DNA of 64,000 nt from the NCBI GenBank assembly GCA_030765055.1, contig CM060950.1:270202581-270266580 (forward strand), read 5' to 3'. The notes beneath the pieces were generated by a model. That model was not told the origin of the DNA. It saw nothing but the letters and a program-made list of their open reading frames with translations, and did not search any database. Below, piece by piece: positions 11,728 to 22,728 of this stretch; position 1 is the first letter of the stretch; every line of letters starts with the position of its first letter. The translations under genes and the position numbers were made by a program. This DNA comes from Mantis religiosa. Lineage: Eukaryota > Arthropoda > Insecta > Mantodea > Mantidae.

Positions 11728-13525
11728 CTTTAATGTTACCATTACATATTAAATAGTAAAAGCATTCTATTCCACTCAAAATTCGATAACTAGATATCAC
11801 GGAAAATACATATTTTGAGAAAAAAGTATTCTTTTTCAGAAAAAGTATTATTTGTTACCCTATGTGCGGGAATGTCTGTGTATGTATGTGTGTGTTTACT
11901 GTGAAAAGCATAACTGAAGGACCAAAAGTCGGTTAAATAATTAAATTGGTATATAATCTCGATATCATTCAAAGATGCGACAAGACTTTAAAAAAATCTC
12001 CCCACTCCAGACTGCATCTTATATGGAAAGCTGATATTCTCAAAAATATCTTTAACGATTTTTATTAAAATACATTTCGTTTGAGACATTTTGAGGTAAA
12101 ATGAAATGTGTATTTTGAATTTTATGGAAATATCCTTTGAAATCCTCTTTATTATTGGTGGCTTTTCTAATTGTATGAAAGAAATTTATCAAGATGATAA
12201 TGTCTGAAAAACTTTATCTCGATTAGCATAAAGTAGAGAAATATCTGCTTGTAAGAATAGCTTTTACAAGAGTAGAAAAGGTCACGTGACTGCTACATAT
12301 CTGATTTATTAACGCAAATTATCATTATGTCTCTTTTTATTGTATTGTACCACTTGAGCATTCAGACAGTTATTATTATCCCAAGAAATGGGGGCGAAAA
12401 TGTATTGTGGGTTGAAAATTTTAATATTTGTAATTATTTGCTTTATTTAGAGCATTTTAGTTTCACTACGCTGTCGTTCTCTGCATAGTATTTAACGTGC
12501 CTAAAGAAATTCATTTCTGGTAATGAAAAGGAGAGAACTTTAAATGTGGAATTTGTTCAAATTGCGTTAAGTTAATATGAAAATTGTGTTACAAAATTAA
12601 TTTTCAAAATACCTCCAAATTTGAGTTCAAACTATTCCTCGTTTTGAAAAAGCTTGTGTACGTTAAAACAGCTAATTAACCATAACTACCCATAAAGTTT
12701 GTTTTTGTCAATTGTGAGTGGAATGTTTATTTAAACTATAAAATGTTAAAATGGATATTTAATGCATTAATAATGTGATATTGTTATGTGAGATATTTAA
12801 ATGGATGCAACTATGAAATGGATTTTTATCACATGTTGCTTTAAGACTGGTGATTCGAGAGAGTAGTGTGCTTTCACAATAACAGAGAAGAAATGTTTCA
12901 TAATGGGAGAAAAAGTATTGTAATTAATAAATTTAATTGTGTGTTAAATGAATTCCGATTGTTTTTAAAATGAAGTACGACATTCAATATAACACAGGAA
13001 ATTCAAATAAAAATTATAATCGTCGGTCTGAGACTGCGACCTGAAGACTAAGAAGGATTCTATTACTCATCGATTGTAGCTGGGCCAAGAAAAAACACGA
13101 TCTACTATCATTGGCACTTTAACGCAGCATTCATCAATAAAAACCAAAATATGATATGATACTACACGCATACATTGCAAGCTTAGCATACAAAACTCGA
13201 ATAACAACAATAACGCTCAAAACCTGATGATTAACATTTACACTAATCTGAAAACTGTCCCTCTTTACTTTATCTACTACATAGATACTCGTAGCAAGAA
13301 GGGAAAGTATTGCATCCCACTCAAGATTTTGATATCGAGATTACGCGGATGTTGGTGCGGAAACGGTGGGTGCGATTCTGGTTCAGGAAAAGATGTTGGG
13401 AGTCGTTGTGATGTAGTGAGGAGTTCGAGGTCAGGATCCTTTTGATGTAGGATGTAAGGACGCAAAAACAGATTATTTTCCGAACTAGCTAGTCATTCTC
13501 CGTCGTTGGCAAAGGTGAGCAGGAA
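11728..13525. other. Unique AT-rich sequence
   Basis: No recognisable gene or repeat. Confidence 0.4.
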
Positions 13526-13526
13526 G

Positions 13527-13528
<2 letters not shown>

Positions 13529-13608
<80 letters not shown>
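13529..13608. repeat. (TC)n microsatellite
   Basis: About 80 bp of near-pure TC dinucleotides ending in TCTTTCTC. Confidence 0.98.
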
Positions 13609-13886
13609 AGTGTCTAGTATCTGACTTGAAGTAAGCAATGCTTCATCATCGGTTTCTCTCATAAGTTTATTGAGTTAACATTTAAATTGTAAGTTTTCTC
13701 TCCCCCTCACTTGCTCGCCACCACAATTATATCACGCCGACCTTTACCTTACCCGGTTTCGCGTTCCTACACCTACTCTTGAGTTTGACTCTACACAGTC
13801 GCATAATAGAAGGTACAAATACACACTTGAAGTATCGTGACTGGCGGTGAGGTCCTGTTACTAAATGGCATTGCAGAGTACCAAAG

Positions 13887-14050
13887 AAATTGGAAAACAC
13901 GTGGAATGGCGATTTTAATAGAACCAACAGGTATATATTGTATAGATATAACCAGCACTATCACACCTGTTGGTGTAGCTCAGTGGTAAAACGCACGCTG
14001 TGTCAAACTGACGATTTGCGGTTCGAACCCTTAACATGTAATACTTTTTT
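13887..14050 (+). repeat. Leader plus tRNA-like unit, family G, copy 1
   Basis: A ~75-nt leader (ACACGTGGAATGGCGATTTT, then AATAGAACCAAC and a TATATATTGTATAG element) precedes a tRNA-like region at 13969-14035. This has A box TGTAGCTCAGTGGTAAAACG and B box GCGGTTCGAACCC, followed by T6 (about 14044-14049), a typical Pol III stop. Two more units with the same leader lie on the minus strand at 15712-15842 and 15950-16125. A leader kept in front of the tRNA-like part is unusual for SINEs, where the tRNA part is normally at the very 5' end. Confidence 0.65.
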
Positions 14051-14143
14051 CCGCCTTGTATTTCTTGCGCATGTGCAAAATGTTGCTGGAAGTAATGCAC
14101 TGCATTTGTATCTTTCACTAAGACTTCATCATAGTGAAATAGC

Positions 14144-15174
14144 ATGCCATGTCCACGAGGTTGTGTGGAGCTGACTGCAGCTCTAAAGGGTCAAATTATA
14201 GGCCGTGCTTCTCATGGTGAAAACGCTTCACAAATTGCCAGAGAACTGAGTTGCGACCGAAGAACAGTGAAGCAGTGGCTGGGCAGGTATCATGAGGGAG
14301 AAGTTGAAAGAGCTAAATCACGCAGGCGTTCAGATAGGCCTCGTGCAACAACGCTTGTTCAAAATGAAGCCCTGGTAGCAGATGTGAGGAACCAGCCTTT
14401 AAGACACAGGTCCATCTTTTTAGATAAAGCAGTCGAGAATGGTTGCTCATATGAAACCATACGCCAACAATTAAAGGATGCCGGTATTGCATCACATCGT
14501 CCTGCCACTAAGCTCTTTCTTACAGAGGCACACAAAGCAGACGATTACAATGGGCACAGTGCAATTGCGACCTTCCTCAGGCTTATTGGGACCTGGTAAT
14601 CTGGAGTGACAAGAAGGTATTTCGATCCGACCAGCATGGGACCCAATGTCTGTATAGACCACAAGGAACTAGATACGAACCTCAACACGCATATTCGGGA
14701 AGAATTTCAGCACAGTTCTGGGCCTACATGACAGCATCAGGTCCAGGGGAGTTAATTCAAGTGCCAGAGAGAATGACGAGTGCAGTCCATGTAGACATTC
14801 TCGAAAACACTTTGCTACCATCCCTTCGTACTAGGTTTCCAGAACAAGAAGAGTATATATTTATGCACGACAACAGTGGTGTGCATACTGCAAATATCAC
14901 CCAGGATTGGCTAACGAGGCATCCAGAAGTAATCTGCATGTACTGGCCACCAAAGTCTCCCGATCTAAACCCCATTGAACATATATGGGCCTTCATAGTG
15001 AAAGAATGGGAAGAACGTCGACCAGACAGGGTTCAAGAAAATTTGGTTGCTCATGTAATGCAGCTATGGCAACATTATGAGCAGAATCCAAACCGGTGTT
15101 CTGTATTGGATGCAAACATGCACGAAAGATTAAATTATGTAATCATATCTGGGGGCAATTACACCAGGTTCTAA
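14144..15174 (+). pseudogene. Tc1-like transposase, one frameshift
   Basis: The N-terminal part (14144 to about 14545) encodes an HTH region (ASQIARELSCDRRTVKQWLG) and a basic SDRPRATT linker. The frame then shifts by one near 14540-14550 and continues open to the stop at 15174. This second part carries the DDE catalytic set: D in VIWSDKKVF, D in MHDNSGVHTA and E in SPDLNPIEHIW, with 35 residues between the second D and the E. Apart from the frameshift all expected motifs are present, so the copy is fairly young. Terminal inverted repeats could not be placed by eye. It does not belong to the Tc1 family seen at 40893 and 51333. Confidence 0.88.
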
Positions 15175-15705
15175 ATCACAAGATTTCATTTCTTTTTTCA
15201 TTCTTTGTTTCCACAAATCATTGTTTATTCTAGCAAAAATACGTTTTCTATAAATCTCAAAAGTTTCATAATTTAATACATTTGTTAATGTATGACGTTG
15301 GCTTCATGAAGAAATGACAGCTTTTTACTTTGTTTCCTAAACAACATTACCTTTGCATATCGTCTTCTTTTTGTAATTCCTAATAATGGCTATTTGTAAC
15401 TACGGTTACACAGAATATCTTTTCAGTTTTATGTCCACTGGATTATACAGTTTTATTGCAGCTCTAATTTTTTTTCTTGAGATGAGAATTATTCAATTTC
15501 TTGTTATTCTATATATTAGTTTATTGTTAGAACAGATGGATGGTATACAGCGTTTAGGAGTTGGCTCCATTAAAATTATCACTCGACCTCCTGGAAACTT
15601 CTGGCATTCTTTTCGAAAACATGTTATTAACTTAGTCGCAAGAGAGATAGTATAATTTCATTCGTTACGGTGCCTTACAAAGTAAAAAAATTGAAATAAA
15701 AGTTA
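15175..15705. other. Tc1 3' flank and unique sequence, with a possible family G leader remnant
   Basis: On the minus strand around 15605-15550, GATAATTTTAATGGAGCCAA resembles the family G leader, but no tRNA-like part follows. The rest is AT-rich without recognisable features. Confidence 0.35.
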
Positions 15706-15711
15706 TGACTA

Positions 15712-15842
15712 CATACTAGGTTTCAAACCATGAATCCTCGGCACAGTGACAGCATGCATTTTGCCACTGAGCTACGATAACATGTCTTTGTAGTAGGCTA
15801 TATACAAGATGTTGGCTCTATTAAGCCGCCAATCTTCCTGGC
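15712..15842 (-). repeat. Leader plus tRNA-like unit, family G, copy 2
   Basis: On the minus strand: leader with TTAATAGAGCCAACATCTTG and TATATA, then A box CGTAGCTCAGTGGCAAAATG and a degenerate B box ATGGTTTGAAACC. The order matches copies 1 and 3. The middle of the leader has diverged. Confidence 0.6.
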
Positions 15843-15949
15843 ATTCGTCTTCTTGCTAATTCACCAATGCCAATTAGCAACAGCTTATCCCAAAAGAACA
15901 GTTGTAAATTGGTTCGTTACTTAATCTAACAAATTAAAAATCTGGAATA

Positions 15950-16125
15950 AAAAGCATATCCACATGATGGTATTCGAACCATGAAGCCACGTGATATTTA
16001 TCACAGCGCGTGCTCTTTGTCATTGAGATACGTGTGCACTGAAGGGAGCTTGCTTTATATACAATATAGATATTGGTTCTGTTAAAATCATTATTCCACG
16101 TGTTTTCCGTTTTCTTGCACATTTT
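15950..16125 (-). repeat. Leader plus tRNA-like unit, family G, copy 3
   Basis: On the minus strand it starts GGAAAACACGTGGAATAATG, identical over most of its first 20 bases to copy 1. It continues TTTTAACAGAACCAATATC, a TATATTGTATATA element, an A-box-like CGTATCTCAATGAC and a B box ATGGTTCGAATACC. Copies 1 and 3 therefore lie head-out on either side of the Tc1 element. Confidence 0.62.
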
Positions 16126-16129
16126 CTCT

Positions 16130-18690
16130 TGCTCAGCTGCAAGAGAATTATTACTTACTTTGTGATCAATATTCAGTCTTTTGTTATACTGGGTTAATAT
16201 AGCCTTAGAAATTTTCGAAGTGAGTAACAGTTTAAACTGGCGACCACGACACTATACATCTACAAACATGGACGATTTAGTTTTCATACCATCAAGTCAC
16301 AGAACGCCTGAGTGATACTGACCCGCAGAAAGGGTACATTTACTTTTTTGAAAGGTTAGTATATGTTGCCAAGGAGGAACTAAAATTCTAATTCTAACAT
16401 ACGATTGTTGCAAACTGGTTAGCTAATTAACCTCGAAATTGATCAAAACGAAATATGGTGGACATGATAAAGCTTAGCGTATTAGCCACTACATGTCAGT
16501 GTATAGCGCATTTCAAATTTCAAAGTTGTCGTCTATGTTTACGGAGTTAAACGAAACTTACCGAATGAGGACTTGGAACCCGATCGCTCTTCTTATCGTG
16601 CGCATATAGTATTAATGCCTCTTTTCTAGTTCACGTCTATTTCACGCCTATCACGTGATGTATACTAACTTTAACTGGAAGTTTATTTTCCTTACATTTA
16701 ACCTGATTGGTCCTCCATATTTTCTTTATCTATGCAGCAGTTTTAGTTAAACGCCACCGGGGTGTATAACCCTTGGCGTCCTAACGGTATACATGCTGTG
16801 TTTTCCTCATGTAGTGCATTCCTTAGGGACGTCGGTCTGTCAAGTAAAAATCATAAATTGTAATGTTTCTTAATTTATCCCAATTTTCAAGCATCTATCT
16901 TATTTTAACCCACACGGATTTTGCTTTTTTTATTACAGTACACTTTATTTCTCCCTTATTATTGCTAATCAATTAGAACTGTACGAGAAGGAGACTATTT
17001 CACGGCCTATTGAAAGAAATTTCAACGGTTTTCTGGCATGTAAATAATAAATGAGTATTAGAGTGGTTCTTAAGAAAATGTATATCCTGGGAAGTTTAAT
17101 CGACTCATCGTTGTTGAGTCATACTTCTAAGAGAAGAACTTGCGCGTTCTCTCTTCCTGTTGCTATCCTCCCTCTCTCAGTGATCTTCCTCTATTTCAGA
17201 GATCTCAAAACATGTATGTCTCCATTTCTGGACGGCAGGCAATAACGCAGATAAAACAAAAGTACACAATAGCAAAAATTGTATGCTATTTTATATCATA
17301 ATTTATGAAAAACTCCAAAAGGAAAATAGCCAAAAGATGTATATAGCTATATAAAATTAAACAAGCAAGTGGATGTGAATTTCTGAAATTTTGAGAATGT
17401 CATAACATTATTAATTACGTCAATACCAGTAATCGATTGTGTTGAGTAACAACATCAATATACCAGCCTAACAGAATGGACTATTGTTTAATAAACAATT
17501 CAATGCAGCTGTGCAATATGAATGTCTACTTGAAAGCCCAGATTAGAATGTTGTGTGATTCTCATTAAGTAATGTGAAATTGTTTTGAAAGCTGCACCGA
17601 AAGCTTTTCAATGGAACATCTGGCTCCAATTGATACTCAAGATAGTGAATTTGATATCTGTTAACATTGCAATACTTGCGGGGCACAAGGTTCATTTATG
17701 AATTAGTGATACTGTACTTTTGATGCGTTCTTTTAATCAATAACGGTTACAAAGGCGCGACTTCTGGAAACATGATCGGAAATACATACAATGGCCTTCT
17801 AAGATTGTTCATTTCCTCATTAGTTTGTCTTTTACTGAGAATAAAGCTTTAATATGAACACTGATAATCTAAATCCAATAATACCAAGGATGAAATCAGT
17901 TGTATTTCACGTCTAATATTTGACAACAGCTCTAATCTTTAGCACAGGTAGATTGTTGGTTCGGGTCGGTAGCTTTAGTCTCTCCCGGCAGGTCTGAGCG
18001 GCTGCTGAACATGTTATAGGTACGTTTCTTTCTTTTTTTTTTTTTAAGTCTTATTTAAGAAATCTGAGAATGTCTATTTCCTTCATATTCACTGGAATTC
18101 AATACTTCCTGTGCTTAATATTGGTAAGCAGTAGAGAAAAATAAGGGAATAGCGAATTGCAGTTGGGGAAAGCATAAAGTGCTTGTAAATTAAACCACTA
18201 ATAAAGAATGTGTCAGAAATCTTTAACGCTACAGTATGCAACTATATTATTTACGTTCATTGTATGCGTAAACAAAATCTATATTTTTGTAATGTGTCTT
18301 TTTATCTACTACGACTTAACAGTTAAGAAAAGGTCATAGAGAAGAAACAGGATTTCTAGAAAATTGACATTTACATTTCTTTTGTCATGAAAATATCCTA
18401 TAAGTTATAATCAAAATGGTTAGAGCCAATTTTGAAAAAAAAAATAAAATACTCTTTATTTTGGGGGACCTCAACTTCAACACAACTTTCCAATGAAATC
18501 TAAACAATGAACCTTGCGTGGAGTATAATACCAACCGTCTACTACATGTACTAGAGAATGTAATAAAGAAAAGCTAGGAAAGCAAAACATTCTTGATGCA
18601 TTTAGCTACTAAACTGCCAAACTGCGAATACATATGATTTGTTTATTACCTGAAACGATAAAAGTGCCTTCCAGATAGAATTACTGCTGC
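16130..18690. other. Unique AT-rich sequence
   Basis: No gene or repeat copy recognised. A B-box-like GGGTTCCAAGTCC on the minus strand near 16570-16582 has no supporting body. Confidence 0.4.
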
Positions 18691-18707
18691 TCTCTGCCCC
18701 TTGCTCG

Positions 18708-20065
18708 TCAATACTCCAACTGCTGATCTTCTGTATCCCCACTGGTTGGTGGTGGTTGTTGAGAGATTTGCTCCGCTTCTCGCGGGGACCCTATGATGTT
18801 ATCCTCTTCTTCCCGTAGTGTCTCATGCTGGTTCTTATGCTGCAGCACTGACTCTGTTTCTGTTCTGGTGTATGCAAAGAATTTGTTTGTTAGATCTAAC
18901 TGATTCTCTTTTCTGTTCCAATCTATATTAAATGGACCTTGTCCATTAAGCTCTCGGCTTTCTCTTGTCAGATCATCTCCGGTTTCAGAAGATTGTGATG
19001 GAAAATTCTGCTGTCCTATGTCCACATCTGAGTCTTCCCCTAAGCTTGCTAACCTCTGGTTACTTGTGTAGCTGTTTCGTAGCTGCCACCTACCGCTCTC
19101 GTCTTCCGAAACTTGATTCGCATCATTATACTCATAGTATAATGTTTCAGTTTCTCCTCTTCCAGAATCTTTATACGCATTAGAGAGAGTTTCATCCCCT
19201 CACTTTGCTTAATTTTGTTCTTTCATGATATCCTGGTCTCCCAAATACTGTTCATCATTGTGCTAGTCAGAAAACTGGTAATTTTCGTTTCCCAAGTTGT
19301 CAGTACTTTTTGGAACATATCCAACGTTTTCTTCGTCCAGTGTACCTTCATTGATTGCAGTACTCTCCTGCTCTTCATTTCTTTCACTCAATAATTCCTT
19401 GCCATCATACAGGTCCCCGGATTGGTGTTTGTGCTGCTCCGTTGATACTAGATCCAGGTATTCTTGGCGTCCAATTTTTTTAATGTGTGCTTTTCTGTAA
19501 ACTTCTGTAGGACTACGCGCCATTTTTATGAATATCTCAGTGCTTGTGTGTTATCATATCTGTATTTAGAGCCATGCCCAACTGAGGATGCTGCTTTCCC
19601 TTTCTCAGCCAATATTACTGAGGGGTTATCTGTTGTTTCTCTCCTCCTTTGTACATTGTGTACATTTCTCTCTATTTTATTTTCATTGTTTTCTTTAGCT
19701 GCTTATTTGTCCCCAGACATGGCATCTTTATCGTCAGTATCTTCAGAATCATCTTCAGTATTTTCTTCATCCGTCACAGTTTTACCATCCTGTCCGTATT
19801 CTTTGCCGTCATATGTGTCTTCTTCGTCTTTGCTATTCAGAAAATTTTGGTGCTTGTCATATTCTAATTTCTTGTTGCAGGACTGCCTTTTACCTTCTAG
19901 AAAATGTTCTTCGTTCTCATTCACCAGAAATTATCTTTTGCTCGTTGATACTGATTCTTCTTTTTGTCTTCCCGCTACTGCCCATAAAGGTCCAAAGTTA
20001 ATTTGGCCATATAGCTTTGCATGTCTTTTATCAACTACAGCAGTGTTTCCTTCATCTGCTGCTCT
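18708..20065 (-). pseudogene. Decayed acidic, low-complexity protein-coding region
   Basis: A minus-strand frame runs from about 20065 to 19520 with three stop codons, shifts once near 19520, then runs to 18708 with three more internal stops. Between the stops the composition is strikingly protein-like: rich in Glu, Asp, Asn, Gln, Ser and Lys, with repeated motifs such as LYDGKELLSERNEEQE (about 19400) and TYDGKEYGQDGKTVTDEENT (about 19790). A C-terminal Q/P-rich tail (EQISQQPPPTSGDTEDQQLE) ends the frame. This is what a degenerating gene for a disordered acidic protein would look like. I recognise no family. The plus-strand frame opposite is a shadow. Confidence 0.45.
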
Positions 20066-21285
20066 GAAACCATGTTATCCGTTTAATTCAGATTAAACTG
20101 CAGATCTGATATCGATCAGCGTAGCTTCCCCTTGAGCTTGACCCTAATCGTTATCATTTTCAATTTCTGGATAATTGTTAATTGTTAATTTTACTCTGTG
20201 TTTTGCATACGTTTTGTTCTACTTTTTCAATATACTTTAGCATATACTCTTCTGGAAAAATTCGAAATTTCCCTACTCGTATATTTTGCATATGTTAACT
20301 CTATTTTAGTATACTTTGTAAAATTGCGCTCAAGGAGCCCCTTTAGTAGTGAAATGTCTGGGAGAGAGATGAGGAAGCGCAGTGGACCACGGCCTTTTAG
20401 CTCGGAATCTTCTATCACTTTCCTTATTTTAAGGTTCCGTAAGTGATGGTCACCTTCCACTTATTATAATTCGCGGAATTCACATGTACGTATAAAAATG
20501 TAAAGTAAAAATTTACATGACGTCTTACTTATTTCCTTATGGGTGCTAAGTTTAAATACTTTCCTAAAGTATACTGAAATTAGACGTTACTTGAAAATTT
20601 GGTTGGAGAACTCTTTAAGTATACCCTACCAACCACAATGTTCATAAAATTACATTAACTATTATTTAGACAAACGTCTCAGATACGTTTCAGTAAAAAT
20701 GATAGCAAAAAGAGGTTTTTAGAACAGTTACAAATAAATCATTTAAACTTAGCAATATGATATTTAATACTTTAGAACTGAAGTACTTACTTTTCATGTC
20801 GCTAGTTACTATATAATAAGACGAGTCGGCTATTACTCGATTCTTCTTGAGCTGCAGCAAATGAATAATTTGCTGCGTTAGTGGCTAAGTTAGAAGATAA
20901 ATATGGAAAATACGAAACAATATTATGAACTATAATGAAAAACAAAATAACTAGAACACAAGCAACGAAATAACGTTCTAACTAAAGTTAGAACGAATAA
21001 CTAGTAACATTTCAACAATCGTTGTTATTAAACAAGTGAACATTGGGTTTCGTGACCTACGACATCATCAATGAACCATGGCTTTGATTGGAATATTCCA
21101 GTAACTGCTGCGCTGTATTAAGATGAATTTTAGGAATTCTGGAAACAGTACAATTGCATGAGGAAGAGAAACTAAAATATAAAACGGCCTGATTTTGTGT
21201 TTAGTGAAGCGTAGCGAAAAGACAGATTATAAAAGGAAAATAAGTTATAGGAATTTGGCATACCTTTTTAGTTTGTTTCGTTGAA
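20066..21285. other. Unique sequence with a perfect 22-nt palindrome
   Basis: CGTTCTAACTAAAGTTAGAACG at 20974-20995 is a 10-bp perfect inverted repeat with a 2-nt centre. Nothing else is recognised. Confidence 0.45.
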
Positions 21286-21287
21286 GT

Positions 21288-21375
21288 TGAACGTCCTTTA
21301 ACCTGCTGGGTCATGTCAGAAGACGAGTGAATGAAATGGGTGAAAATAAAATTACCCAATATTCGTCTTCTTACA
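21288..21375 (-). repeat. SINE D remnant with internal deletion
   Basis: AACGTCCTTTAACCTGCTGG, then GAGTGAATGAAATGGGTG and ATTACCCAATATTCGTCTTC, matches the tail and centre of SINE D in reverse, with a deletion between them. Confidence 0.45.
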
Positions 21376-21379
21376 GTAA

Positions 21380-22440
21380 TGGAAACAACAGAAAGAACCC
21401 TTGTTCGGGTAACTCAATCTAAGCCAGTTTGGAACTCAAGCCTCTTCAATGTCAAATGTGTTACTGTGAATAGTTACACTTACTTCTTGCTCGCCACTAT
21501 GAATGAGTAGTATTTCCCAGTAATGTTAGCTGACATTTCGCTTGAAGCGAATTGTCCGGATAGACATTCATTCACGGCGTTCAGCTGTACACAGATAGAT
21601 CACAAAGCAGAACTATTTTTGCAATACATATACATTACCACCGCACTGCACCTATCATACCTTTTTAATTGGGAATCAGAACTTCGACTTCTTTTAACAA
21701 TTACTTAAAAAGAGAAATTTGAACTACTTGAATAGCTCATTTTATCCAATACCTCTTTTTAAAAATATTTGAATGCCTTTGAATGTAGCAACCTTTCAGA
21801 ATAAAATAAAAGATGGCGTATTTAAAGATACTAATTAATTTTTACAATATCCACCTACAGTTCCAAGTATAGTAAGTACTATACTTCACCCAAAATTTAA
21901 ATATATATAGCACTATTGGAAATTAATTTTTTTTTCTGCTTGTGTAGCTATAAATATCGAAAACAGTCTGTGTTTTGTAAATTAAGCAGAAGAAAGGAAA
22001 GAGAATATAACTCAAAACGGAAAAATCAATCAAGTCAATCAAACTTGCTGATTAAGTTCAGAATGTACCTAAGGATCGGATACGAAGGTTTCAGAGCTCC
22101 GCCTTCCCTTTATTTGGTACAAATTTCGGTAATTTTATTAATAATGAAAAAGGACAAATTTTAATAAAATAGTATGTGCTTAATGCATCTGCATCATAAG
22201 CACAATGTATAGATAGATGTCTGTATCCTGCAGTATCGGCTTCATTCAGAATATGCTTGATATGAACATGGTAAAGTTTAAGATATTCTGAACATCACTC
22301 TGCATGGAAAATGTAGGCTTCCTAAAGTTCAATATTTGTGGCAAATTATATATATATACACTATTTATTTTTGAATTTATACAACGCAGGATTTGACTGA
22401 TGGAGGTGCCGAGTCCCCTCCGAAGTTATAGTCATGAGTA
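21380..22440. other. Unique AT-rich sequence
   Basis: No recognisable feature. Confidence 0.4.
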
Positions 22441-22441
22441 T

Positions 22442-22728
22442 TGTGAGTTTGTCGGTTCACCAACTTAAAAGTCTAGTTTGCAGATATTCAAAATGCTTTT
22501 TATTGCGTGTAAAAACACGTTTTGTACAACCCTGCCAGAGCAGGCTTGCATAACACACAAACGCAACCTTCAAGGAAGTCTGCTCACACGTCTACACAGC
22601 TGCACACCACAATTGTCCATTGACACTCTAGAGGTCCAGAGGTAGTCCTGGACTCCTCCGTCCGTTTTGCTATTTATACATTCCAGTCATTGTTATACAA
22701 ACTAGTGGAACGCTCGATAACAATCACA
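22442..22728 (-). mobile_element. 3' LTR of the Gypsy element
   Basis: On the minus strand the unit starts TGTGATTGTTATCGAGCG and ends CCGACAAACTCACA. A TATA box (TATAAATA, plus positions 22671-22678) and a polyadenylation signal (AATAAA, plus positions 22499-22504) are in the right order. The last ~40 bases resemble the ends of solo LTRs 1 and 2. The polymerase genes lie directly upstream on the same strand. Its exact 5' edge is inferred from the TG start. Confidence 0.7.

Noticed and set aside
11333..11800. 155-codon minus-strand frame
   Set aside because: Lies antisense across solo LTR 1; not kept in LTR 2.
19464..20096. 210-codon plus-strand frame, Ser/Phe/Leu-rich
   Set aside because: It is antisense to the acidic frame; its composition follows from Glu/Asp/Lys codons on the other strand.
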